Source of the DNA: Nitrosospira lacus
Lineage (GTDB): Bacteria; Pseudomonadota; Gammaproteobacteria; Burkholderiales; Nitrosomonadaceae
Assembly: GCF_000355765.4 (NCBI RefSeq)
Contig: NZ_CP021106.3
Location: 2,451,137-2,515,136 of the forward strand
Direction: 5' to 3'
Length of the DNA: 64,000 nt
The notes beneath the pieces are model-generated. The model worked only from the letters and a program-made list of their open reading frames with translations. It made no database searches and was not told the DNA's origin. A program made the position numbers and the translations under genes. Below are positions 53,128 to 60,912 of the stretch, in pieces (the stretch's first letter is position 1; every line of letters begins with the position of its first letter).

Positions 53128-53694
53128 ATGTCCCGTATCATATTGGTTTCATCCTTCCTCCTTTTTAGCACTGCCGCATCCGCCGCACCTGAAAGCTATA
53201 CCCTTAATCCGGAGCACACCTATCCCCACTTCGCTGTCAGCCACATGGGGTTTTCCACCACTCATGGACGTTTCAACAAAACCAGCGGCAAATTCATGCT
53301 CGATCAAGCCGCCAAAACCGGGACGCTCGAGCTGACTATCGAGACCGCTTCAATTGACACCGGTTTACCCAAACGGGACGATCATCTACGCTCCGCGGAT
53401 TTTTTCAACACTGCGGAATTTCCCAAAGCAATCTACAAATCCACCGCCGTGAGATTCAAGGACGACAAACCCGCGTCGGTTGAAGGAAATCTCACGTTAC
53501 TGGGTGTCACCAAACCCGTGACGCTCACCATCACCGCGTTTAGATGCGGCATAAATCCCATAGACAAAAGGACAATGTGCGGCGCGGATGCCACGGCGAA
53601 TTTGAAACGATCGGATTTCGGCATGATCTATTCCCTCCCGGGCGTCGGTGACGACATCAAACTTACGATCGAAGCGGAAGCGTACAAAGATTGA
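53128..53694 (+). CDS. YceI-family periplasmic lipid-binding protein
   Basis: A 188-residue exported protein. The signal peptide (MSRIILVSSFLLFSTAASA) is followed by the YceI lipocalin-like barrel: YTLNPEHTYPHFAVSHMGFS, then DDHLRSADFFNTAEFPKAIY and GNLTLLGVTKPVTLTITAF. YceI proteins bind isoprenoid or quinone-like lipids in the periplasm. An AAAAAGGA ribosome site sets the ATG at 53128. Confidence 0.93.
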   Translation: MSRIILVSSFLLFSTAASAAPESYTLNPEHTYPHFAVSHMGFSTTHGRFNKTSGKFMLDQAAKTGTLELTIETASIDTGLPKRDDHLRSADFFNTAEFPKAIYKSTAVRFKDDKPASVEGNLTLLGVTKPVTLTITAFRCGINPIDKRTMCGADATANLKRSDFGMIYSLPGVGDDIKLTIEAEAYKD

Positions 53695-54107
53695 GCCTAT
53701 AAGCGAGCTCTCCGTATCACTCCGTAATGACTTACTCGGAGGTTCGTTGCAGGTTTTTCGGGTTCCTTCAGCGCGGGCTGATCAAAAACTCCAGCTGCTC
53801 CGTTCAGTCTGCTTGGTTTAACTGAACCTTTCCAGGGGATTTCAAATTTGCGAACATTCGCTTCGCAGAATTGCTTCCCGTCCTGTTTCACTGCGATAAT
53901 TCGCCGTGCTCCAAAATATTGCTTTACATACCGGCGCATGTTGCGTCAATATTTTTATTCGGACTCATTGGATACATGAATGGATAAATGTGTGAGCGGA
54001 TAAGGGGTATATAAGCTTGCGCATCATGCTGAAATAGCTTCTTATCTGTATTCTGTCCATGCCGGTACGCCAATCTTCGTACCTTCGCACCAGCCAGGGA
54101 GCGGAAT
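53695..54107. other. Intergenic region with uncertain minus-strand frame
   Basis: About 410 bases. An 80-residue minus-strand frame at 53697-53939 (MRRYVKQYFGARRIIAVKQD) has plausible basic composition but no ribosome site or family, so I do not list it as a gene. Confidence 0.35.
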
Positions 54108-54974
54108 ATGAAATGGGAAGACCACCGTCAAAGTGACAACGTCGAGGATCGCCGAGGCTCCGGTATGGGAGGTTTTGGCATGGGTGGGCGTCGCATCGGA
54201 ATCGGCACCATTGTTGTGGCACTATTGGGCGGTTGGATATTTGGCATTGATCCGCTCACCATGCTTAGCGTCATGTCCGGTGGAGGCGGCATGATTCAGG
54301 AACAGGGCCCCGCGCCCGCGCCACCGCCCGGTGATACGCCCGCAGCCTTTGTTTCCACGGTACTGGCCGACACCGAGGACGTCTGGACAAGCGTGATGCA
54401 ACAGGGTGGCGGCGCCTATCGCGCGCCCAGGCTTGTGCTGTTTCGTGGAGCCGTCATGACTTCCTGCGGGCAGGGGAGCGCAGCGATGGGGCCATTCTAT
54501 TGTCCGGAGGATCAGAGAATCTATATCGACCTTGATTTCTTTGACATGCTGGCGAACCGGCTGGGAGCGGGCGGCGACTTCGCACAGGCTTATGTAATCG
54601 CGCACGAGGTCGGGCACCACGTTCAGAATCTTCTTGGCATTTCGGGGAGAGTGAACTCAATGCGCGGGCGCCTGCCTGGAAAACAGGCCAATGCATTGTC
54701 GGTTCGCGTCGAACTGCAAGCCGACTGTTATGCGGGAGTATGGACACATCATTCCCAGAGATCAAAGGGATGGCTGGAACAAGGCGATATCGAGGAGGCC
54801 CTGAATGCCGCTGCCCAGATTGGTGACGACACATTGCAGCGGAGGGCACAGGGCACCACAGTGCCCGAAAGTTTTACCCATGGCACAGGTAGCCAGCGTG
54901 TCGACTGGTTCAAGCGCGGTCTTCAAAGCGGAGATATCGCGCAATGCAATACGCTGGAAGCGAGTCGGTTGTAG
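54108..54974 (+). CDS. YpfJ-family neutral zinc metallopeptidase
   Basis: A 288-residue protein with an N-terminal Gly-rich cytoplasmic segment, one hydrophobic helix (GIGTIVVALLGGWIFGIDPL) and a C-terminal metallopeptidase domain with the zinc motif YVIAHEVGHHVQNLLGI, where HEVGH is the HEXXH site and a downstream acidic helix (ELQADCYAGVW) gives the third ligand. YpfJ-like proteins are membrane-anchored metalloproteases of unknown substrate. It stands alone. Confidence 0.92.
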   Translation: MKWEDHRQSDNVEDRRGSGMGGFGMGGRRIGIGTIVVALLGGWIFGIDPLTMLSVMSGGGGMIQEQGPAPAPPPGDTPAAFVSTVLADTEDVWTSVMQQGGGAYRAPRLVLFRGAVMTSCGQGSAAMGPFYCPEDQRIYIDLDFFDMLANRLGAGGDFAQAYVIAHEVGHHVQNLLGISGRVNSMRGRLPGKQANALSVRVELQADCYAGVWTHHSQRSKGWLEQGDIEEALNAAAQIGDDTLQRRAQGTTVPESFTHGTGSQRVDWFKRGLQSGDIAQCNTLEASRL

Positions 54975-55049
54975 TTCTGTTGGAAAGCACCGCCGTCTGA
55001 AAAAGCCGATTCCGCTTCATAATTTCAAGATTTCCATACGGAGCGCAAT

Positions 55050-55364
55050 ATGAAGGTATCCGAGCTGAAAGATGAATTGCTCGACTATTGGGTAGCAAAG
55101 GCAAACGACCTGGCAGATGTGCACGTGATCGATTCGCATTGCCTCATTCATCACGTCCGCTGGGAACCATCGGTTGACTGGTCTCAAGGCGGGCCGATTA
55201 TAGAAAGGGAAGGAATAAACCTCAGTCATAGCCTGGAACCGGACTCAGAGCACTGCACCGCTTATATGAGATCGGGCAGACACCGGCAAAAAGGATTAAC
55301 CCCCCTGATTGCCGCCATGCGCTGCTACGTCGACTCGAAATTTGGTGAGGAAGTCACCGATTAA
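55050..55364 (+). CDS. Phage NinX-like (DUF2591) protein
   Basis: A 104-residue protein with the DUF2591 pattern: ELLDYWVAKA near the start, SVDWSQGGPIIEREGI in the middle, and LTPLIAAMRCYVDSKFGEEV at the end. NinX proteins occur in lambdoid phages near recombination genes with unknown function. Here it stands between the metallopeptidase and the phospholipase D genes with no other phage gene beside it. A GAGCGCAAT start context gives no strong ribosome site. Confidence 0.85.
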   Translation: MKVSELKDELLDYWVAKANDLADVHVIDSHCLIHHVRWEPSVDWSQGGPIIEREGINLSHSLEPDSEHCTAYMRSGRHRQKGLTPLIAAMRCYVDSKFGEEVTD

Positions 55365-55431
55365 ATCCCTGTGATATTTGGGGAGCGGGAATTCGTGCGT
55401 TATGGACCACACGCGCCAGGAGCGATAGGAG

Positions 55432-57060
55432 ATGGTCAAGGCAAAGCTTAAGGAACATCCTCGCGAAGCAATGTCGGCAACGCGAGTTCTGGCCGCGCAA
55501 GCCTTCTCGCGCGCGGCCGGAGCCCCGCTCGTTCATGGAAACAGCATCCGCCTTCTGAAGGATGGAGGCGAAAACTATTCCGCATGGCTTGATGCGATTG
55601 ACTCAGCCGAAGAAGCCGTCTATTTCGAGAACTATATTATCTACGACGATAAAATCGGCCAGCGGTTTGCCGACGCATTTATTGCCAAGGCGAAAGAAGG
55701 GGTCAGGGTAAGAGTGCTTTACGACTGGATGGGATCGTTCCCGCAAGCATCCGGCGGCTTCTGGCGGCGCTTGAGCGAGGGAGGAGTGGAGATCCGATGT
55801 TTCAATCCACCGCGCCTGGATAGTCCGCTGGGCTGGGTGAGCCGGCTCCACCGGAAATCCCTTTGTGTGGATAATCGTGTCGCATTTATCAGCGGGTTAT
55901 GCGTGGGCCAAATGTGGGCGGGTTATCCGGAACGCAAGATACCGCCCTGGCGAGACACGGGCGTCGAGGTATGCGGCCCGGTGGTGGCCGACGTGGTACA
56001 GGCATTTTTTCGTGCCTGGGCCGAAACCGGACCGGAATTACCAGCGGACGAACTGCCGGACCGGGACTCGATCCCCGCAGCTGGTTTAGTTGATTTAAGG
56101 GTGCTGGCCAGCATCACGGCAACAGCGGGACTGTACCGCCTCGAACAATTGATCACGGTTCTGGCACAAAAAACACTCTGGCTTACCGATGCCTATTTCG
56201 TCGGCACCACAAGCTACGTGCAAGCGCTGAGAGGCGCGGCAATGGATGACGTGGATGTCCGGCTACTGGTTCCGGGATCGAACGGCGACCTGAGATTCCT
56301 GCGGCCGGTCTCGCGTGCCGGTTACCGTCCACTGCTGGAAGCCGGAGTACGCGTATTCGAATGGAATGGATCGATGCTGCATGCCAAAACAGCCGTGGCC
56401 GATGGCCGCTGGTCGCGCGTGGGATCAAGCAATCTCAATATCGCCAGTTGGCTCGGCAATTGGGAATTGGATGTGGCGGTGGAAAACCCTGGGTTCGCGC
56501 ACGAGATGGAGCAAATGTATTTAAGAGATCTGGACAATGCGACAGAGATCGTGCTCGGTAAAAAGAACCGTGTCCGGCCGGTAGCGATACCTCAATCACC
56601 TGCGCTTCCTCCTGTCTTGAGCGGTGGCCTGGGTAGACGCAGGAGCGGCAGCGCGAGTCAATTGACAGCAGGCGCCATCCGCGTCAGCAACACTGTCGGG
56701 GCCGCCCTCACCAACCGGCTCGTCCTCGGCGCGGCCGAGGCGAAAATCATGATGTCCGGCGGCGTTATACTGTTAGGCATGGCTGCGCTCGCATCGGTGG
56801 AGCCGTTGCTGGTGACAGTCCCTTTTGTGCTGTTCGCCAGCTGGATTGGTATTGCGCTGCTGATCCAGGCCTACCATTTGCATAAAAGTACGGACAATGG
56901 CACGGCATCCGATAGCGTCGATGACAGAATCGAGCCATTCATATCGCACGACGAACCCTCTGATGAATCGCTACTTGAGCCACCCGGCGGGCAAGCCAGG
57001 AACCGGCACTCCCCCAAGGCATTCTTCGGCAAATCCCGCAACTACAAATCGGTTGACTAG
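55432..57060 (+). CDS. Phospholipase D-type (cardiolipin synthase-like) protein
   Basis: A 542-residue protein with two PLD active sites: HRKSLCVDNRVAFISG and HAKTAVADGRWSRVGSSN (HxKxxxxD motifs). The two halves share the cardiolipin synthase B-like layout. After residue 420 there is a basic linker and two hydrophobic segments (MMSGGVILLGMAALASVEPL and VPFVLFASWIGIALLIQAYH), then an acidic tail. It probably transfers phosphatidyl groups at the inner membrane, as in cardiolipin synthesis, but head-group specificity is not known. Confidence 0.88.
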   Translation: MVKAKLKEHPREAMSATRVLAAQAFSRAAGAPLVHGNSIRLLKDGGENYSAWLDAIDSAEEAVYFENYIIYDDKIGQRFADAFIAKAKEGVRVRVLYDWMGSFPQASGGFWRRLSEGGVEIRCFNPPRLDSPLGWVSRLHRKSLCVDNRVAFISGLCVGQMWAGYPERKIPPWRDTGVEVCGPVVADVVQAFFRAWAETGPELPADELPDRDSIPAAGLVDLRVLASITATAGLYRLEQLITVLAQKTLWLTDAYFVGTTSYVQALRGAAMDDVDVRLLVPGSNGDLRFLRPVSRAGYRPLLEAGVRVFEWNGSMLHAKTAVADGRWSRVGSSNLNIASWLGNWELDVAVENPGFAHEMEQMYLRDLDNATEIVLGKKNRVRPVAIPQSPALPPVLSGGLGRRRSGSASQLTAGAIRVSNTVGAALTNRLVLGAAEAKIMMSGGVILLGMAALASVEPLLVTVPFVLFASWIGIALLIQAYHLHKSTDNGTASDSVDDRIEPFISHDEPSDESLLEPPGGQARNRHSPKAFFGKSRNYKSVD

Positions 57061-57149
57061 CGCAGCATAACCCGGCAATTTGATCGATAATCGACTCAAA
57101 CGAAATTAATCAATCAGTAAGCACGCCGCTATCTTTAGGAGAAAATCCG

Positions 57150-57647
57150 ATGGGAATATTTCACCGGGACACTGACTCTGCCCGTCAAGCCGCTGCCACC
57201 TCTTCCGTCCGGAAAACGGTTCAGAGGCCGCTTACCCTGATCATGACCATCCGCTCACCCGAGGATTTCCAGGCGCTCAATGCGCGTATCCTCGAAATCC
57301 AGGCCGCTCCACCGGAAAATAACCCCATCTGGATTGCTCTCGATAAACTCAGGATCGTGCATTTCGCACGTTTTGTATTTCTCGAAAATAACACCAAACT
57401 CGCCATCATCACGACGTACGATGGGTCATTCGAAGACTACCTCAATGAATTCATCGACGAGATCGGCGATGTTTTCAATGCACTTCTCCAACACATGGAG
57501 GGCGCGCCTCCATTGCCTGTTCAACAGAATCGCGCTGCCTTCGGGAACTACGTCAAGGCCAATGACCTGGGGAGCATTGAACCCTTCTACAGCGCCTATC
57601 CCCAGGCAACGGTACTGGACATCCAGGCGGCACTTGACGAGGTGTAA
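57150..57647 (+). CDS. Hypothetical protein next to Dyp peroxidase
   Basis: A 165-residue soluble protein with an alternating pattern suggesting a ferredoxin-like alpha/beta fold (KLRIVHFARFVFLENNTKLA, then ITTYDGSFEDYLNEFIDEIG). The sequence resembles the segments that precede or resemble Dyp-type peroxidase domains, and the next gene is a Dyp peroxidase, 42 bases downstream. It may be a partner of it. A TTAGGAGAAA ribosome site precedes the ATG. No catalytic motif is seen. Confidence 0.65.
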   Translation: MGIFHRDTDSARQAAATSSVRKTVQRPLTLIMTIRSPEDFQALNARILEIQAAPPENNPIWIALDKLRIVHFARFVFLENNTKLAIITTYDGSFEDYLNEFIDEIGDVFNALLQHMEGAPPLPVQQNRAAFGNYVKANDLGSIEPFYSAYPQATVLDIQAALDEV

Positions 57648-57689
57648 CCATTCCCCGCAATAGAATCGTCAGAAATTTGAATTCATCCC

Positions 57690-59114
57690 ATGACTGACTT
57701 GCCGCATGCAGACATCCAGGGTTTTATCCTTCGCACGTACGCGATGCCGGTACTGCGCGTATTTGCCTTGAAGGTTGCGCAAGCGGAAGCCGCAAGACAG
57801 TTTCTTGGCAAACTGGTGAATGGCGAGAGTGAGCCCCAGCTCGCCACCGCCACCGACTGGACGGTCAAGCCATCATACTGCCTGAATGTCGGGCTCACCT
57901 ATAACGGCCTGGTTGCGCTTGAGCTTCCAGCTTCGTCACTTGCCTCATTCCCGGATGAATTCGCGGCCGGGGCGGCCGCCCGTGCCGAGCGGGTGGGTGA
58001 TACCGGAGACAGCAGCCCTGTGCACTGGAAAAGCCAGCTCGCCAGCGCTGACCTCCATATCCTCCTATTCCTCTTCGCCGAAACGGAAGGCGTTCTGGAA
58101 CGAATTACCGGCCAGCTTCGCACGGGTTATTCCAGCCGCGGGGCAGTGGCCGAACTCTCGGTGCACGAAGGCCGGAGCCTGCCGGGCAACGCGGCACACT
58201 TCGGCTACCGGGATGGCTTCGCCCAGCCCACCATAGACGGCGGCCTTCCACCGCTCATGCCGGATGTGCTGCCGAAAGCGCCGGCCGGAGAATTCCTGCT
58301 TGGATATCCCAGCCAGTACTCGGACTTCACCTATCCGGTGCCGACGCCCGCGGCATTGGGCCGGAATGGCAGCTTCATGGCATTTCGCATTCTGGCGCAG
58401 GACTGTCATGGCTTCGAGCAGTTTCTGACGGAAGCCGCCCATCAAACCGGATTTGACCGGGAATTGATAGCTGCCAAACTCTGCGGCCGCTGGCGTAATG
58501 GCGTTCCGCTTTCTCTTTCGCCTGATTCAGCGGACGAACGCATTCTTCTGGAGCAACGCAACAGCTTCGACTATGTGCCCAGCGATAGTATGCCCGATGC
58601 CTATGATGATCGCCGCGGCTATCGCTGTCCGCTGGGCTCGCATATCCGCCGCATGAATCCACGCAGCTCGATGGTGGCGGGAAACAGCGGTCTCAAGCAC
58701 CGAATTATCCGCCGCGGCCTGCCATACGGCCCTCCCTACGACCCCGCCAATCCTGGCGATGGCATCGAACGTGGGCTGCTTGGCCTGTTCATCGGCGTAA
58801 GCCTTAAGGATCAGTTCGAGTTTCTGATGTCCGACTGGGGCAACAAGGGAAGCTTCGCACCCGGCCTGCGCGATACCCGGGACCCGCTCATTGGGGATAA
58901 TTCAATGCCGGACGCAACTTTCCTGATCCCTGTCAAAGGCCGGAAGCGCCCCATCCAGCTTACCGGTCTTTCGAGTTTCGTTACCTGCCATGGCGCGGCC
59001 TATTGCTTTCTCCCCAGCGCTACCGCAATTCGCCATATTTCCAACTCATCCGCCACGTCCGCCACATCAGGCGTCACCACCCCTCATATCACAGATCACC
59101 GCTCAGGGAATTGA
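57690..59114 (+). CDS. Dyp-type haem peroxidase
   Basis: A 474-residue peroxidase. The family motif GYRDGFAQPTIDG (the GXXDG pattern) provides the distal Asp; a distal Arg is likely in the LGSHIRRMNP segment, and LLGLFIGVSLKDQFEFLMSD fits the C-terminal domain. Dyp enzymes oxidise dyes, phenols or lignin-like substrates with peroxide, and some are packaged in encapsulin nanocompartments. No encapsulin gene is adjacent. No export signal is seen, so it is cytoplasmic. Confidence 0.9.
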   Translation: MTDLPHADIQGFILRTYAMPVLRVFALKVAQAEAARQFLGKLVNGESEPQLATATDWTVKPSYCLNVGLTYNGLVALELPASSLASFPDEFAAGAAARAERVGDTGDSSPVHWKSQLASADLHILLFLFAETEGVLERITGQLRTGYSSRGAVAELSVHEGRSLPGNAAHFGYRDGFAQPTIDGGLPPLMPDVLPKAPAGEFLLGYPSQYSDFTYPVPTPAALGRNGSFMAFRILAQDCHGFEQFLTEAAHQTGFDRELIAAKLCGRWRNGVPLSLSPDSADERILLEQRNSFDYVPSDSMPDAYDDRRGYRCPLGSHIRRMNPRSSMVAGNSGLKHRIIRRGLPYGPPYDPANPGDGIERGLLGLFIGVSLKDQFEFLMSDWGNKGSFAPGLRDTRDPLIGDNSMPDATFLIPVKGRKRPIQLTGLSSFVTCHGAAYCFLPSATAIRHISNSSATSATSGVTTPHITDHRSGN

Positions 59115-59348
59115 TATGGCGCCAAAAATGGATCCGATTCCGTCGCTCCGTCCAACCCAGCCTGCCGCGGGAGGGGGCTCGCAAAGAAATGAAACCAGGC
59201 GAGCAAATTCGCGGCAAGGTGTGCCATTTTCCATTTTGTATATTCGGGACGCTGTCTGCCCTTATATTCCATTACGAACCACCCGGTACCCGTATCTTTA
59301 GCCGCTCATCCGTTCATCATGGAAAAATAACCGAAAAAGGAGCATCAA

Positions 59349-59840
59349 ATGACGCGAATCCAATCCACGCTCAAGGCAATGGTCACGATATTGTTCTGCG
59401 CGCCGCTTTGCACACCGGTGCAAGCGGAACTTGTCGGCGAAGTGGATACCGCCTTCCGGTGGCTGGGCAGGGATGACCGGGTAGTCATCGAGGCATACGA
59501 CGATCCCAAGGTACGTGGAATAACATGCTATGTGTCCCGCGCAAGGACAGGCGGAGTAAAAGGTACCGTAGGCCTGGCAGAAGACAGGGCGGAAGCTTCC
59601 ATCGCCTGCCGCCAGGTGACTGAAATGCTCCATTTTACCGAAAAACTCCCCCGGCAGGAGGACGTGTTCACTGAACGCATGTCCATTTTGTTCAAACGCC
59701 TGCATATCGTCCGCGTGGTCGACTCCAAGCGCAATACCCTCATCTATCTGACCTATTCCGACAAACTGATAGATGGAAATCCGCAAAACAGCGTTACCGC
59801 TGTTCCCGTGGCGCATGCGACACCCATCCCGATTAAATAA
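59349..59840 (+). CDS. creA: CreA-family periplasmic protein
   Basis: A 163-residue exported protein. The signal peptide (MTRIQSTLKAMVTILFCAPL, cleaved after QA) is followed by the CreA signature: VGEVDTAFRWLGRDDRVVIE, DDPKVRGITCYVSRARTGG, and the later TLIYLTYSDKLIDGNPQNSV. CreA is widespread in proteobacteria and of unknown function. An AAAAAGGAG ribosome site precedes the ATG. Confidence 0.93.
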   Translation: MTRIQSTLKAMVTILFCAPLCTPVQAELVGEVDTAFRWLGRDDRVVIEAYDDPKVRGITCYVSRARTGGVKGTVGLAEDRAEASIACRQVTEMLHFTEKLPRQEDVFTERMSILFKRLHIVRVVDSKRNTLIYLTYSDKLIDGNPQNSVTAVPVAHATPIPIK

Positions 59841-60158
59841 ATCCGGAAAACAAGCTGCCCAACCTGTCACATAGCAGGTGGCGATATCGCTGCGCTTGCG
59901 TCGCACGATCACTCCTTTTTGCCTTTTTTTGCCCTCTTTTCAGGAATAAACCGCAAACAGCTAGGTCCATGGCATTTGAATTTCGAGTAAATACTTTAAG
60001 AAATGAGAATCGTTAACTTACGTACGCTACCGTACGGACTCATCCTTAAGAAGGAAATAAAATTGTTTGTCAATGCGAACAAGCACGGAAGCAGGAATGA
60101 GCACACCCGTTGACAGCTCATTGTCATTTACAATTTATCAACCCGAGGAGGTACACAA
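59841..60158. other. Intergenic region before the CHRD gene
   Basis: About 320 bases. An AAATGAGAATCGTTAACTTA stretch near 60000 has partial likeness to a Fur site, and CGTACG repeats follow at 60020-60036. No gene is supported. Confidence 0.4.
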
Positions 60159-60596
60159 ATGCACAAAATTCTTCGCAAATCGCGATTCGCTCTGGCTGCT
60201 GTCGCGTTAATCGCCGGCATCTTCGCAGGAAGTGCGGGAATAGCGACAGCGGGTGAAATCAAGGTCAATCTGAGCGGTGACCAGGAAGTACCCCCAGTAA
60301 AAACTGGTGCAAGCGGCAGCGGCACGATAACGGTTGACGATGACAAGTCTGTCAAGGGCAAGATCACCACTTCCGATATCAAGGCTACCGGCGTGCATAT
60401 TCATGAAGGTGCATCCGGCAAGACCGGTTCGGATATCATTACGCTCAAGAAGACTGGCGACAATGAGTGGTCCGTCCCGCCCGGTGCAAAATTGACGGAT
60501 GCACAATACGACGCCTTCAAGGCTGGGGGTCTTTACATTAACGTTCACAGCGACATCAATAAAGCCGGCGAAATACGCGGTCAATTGAAACGCTAA
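60159..60596 (+). CDS. CHRD-domain exported protein
   Basis: A 145-residue exported protein. The signal peptide (SRFALAAVALIAGIFAGSAG, cleaved after TAGE) is followed by a CHRD domain marked by LSGDQEVPPVKTGASGSGTI, a central VHIHEGASG and the terminal GLYINVHSDINKAGEIRGQL. The role of CHRD domains is unknown; the conserved His residues may bind metal. A GAGGAGG ribosome site precedes the ATG and a strong terminator follows. Confidence 0.9.
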   Translation: MHKILRKSRFALAAVALIAGIFAGSAGIATAGEIKVNLSGDQEVPPVKTGASGSGTITVDDDKSVKGKITTSDIKATGVHIHEGASGKTGSDIITLKKTGDNEWSVPPGAKLTDAQYDAFKAGGLYINVHSDINKAGEIRGQLKR

Positions 60597-60612
60597 CCGG
60601 ACCTTGTCAATG

Positions 60613-60645
60613 CGGTACCCCGTCAAGCGACGGGGTACCGGTTTT
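60613..60645 (+). terminator. Rho-independent terminator
   Basis: A perfect 12-bp stem CGGTACCCCGTC/GACGGGGTACCG with an AAGC loop, followed by GTTTTG, lies 17 bases after the CHRD stop. Confidence 0.85.
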
Positions 60646-60677
60646 GGCTCCAATTGCTCCCCCAACAGCGCCCGCCC

Positions 60678-60860
60678 ATGAGGAAATATTTTCGAACTTG
60701 GCCAGACCTTCTGGCCCAGCATCCACCTGAAAAACCTGCGGAAGATCCCCCTCGCCCGGTTGATCCGGATAAACCTGTTGATCCACGACCTTTCGATCCG
60801 GATCCGTCTCCCGGTGCTCCGATCGTTGACCCTGCGGACGAACCCCTGCTCCAATATTAA
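60678..60860 (+). CDS. Possible small Pro/Asp-rich protein
   Basis: A 60-residue frame, MRKYFRTWPDLLAQHPPEKP followed by a Pro-Asp-rich tail (PRPVDPDKPVDPRPFDPDPS). The tail repeats P-D and looks like a low-complexity linker. No ribosome site is clear and it lies after a terminator, so it may not be expressed. Confidence 0.3.
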   Translation: MRKYFRTWPDLLAQHPPEKPAEDPPRPVDPDKPVDPRPFDPDPSPGAPIVDPADEPLLQY

Positions 60861-60870
60861 TACTACCTGC

Positions 60871-60893
60871 GGCATCCGCTTCAAGCGGATGCC
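60871..60893. other. Hairpin between convergent genes
   Basis: GGCATCCGC pairs with GCGGATGCC around a 5-base loop, 20 bases after the stop of the minus-strand cytochrome gene. No T-run follows, so its use as a terminator is uncertain. Confidence 0.45.
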
Positions 60894-60912
60894 TCGTGCT
60901 GGTGACGCCCTA

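Noticed and set aside
53697-53939. 80-residue minus-strand frame
   Set aside because: The composition is plausible, but there is no ribosome site, no family and it ends directly at the yceI-like stop.
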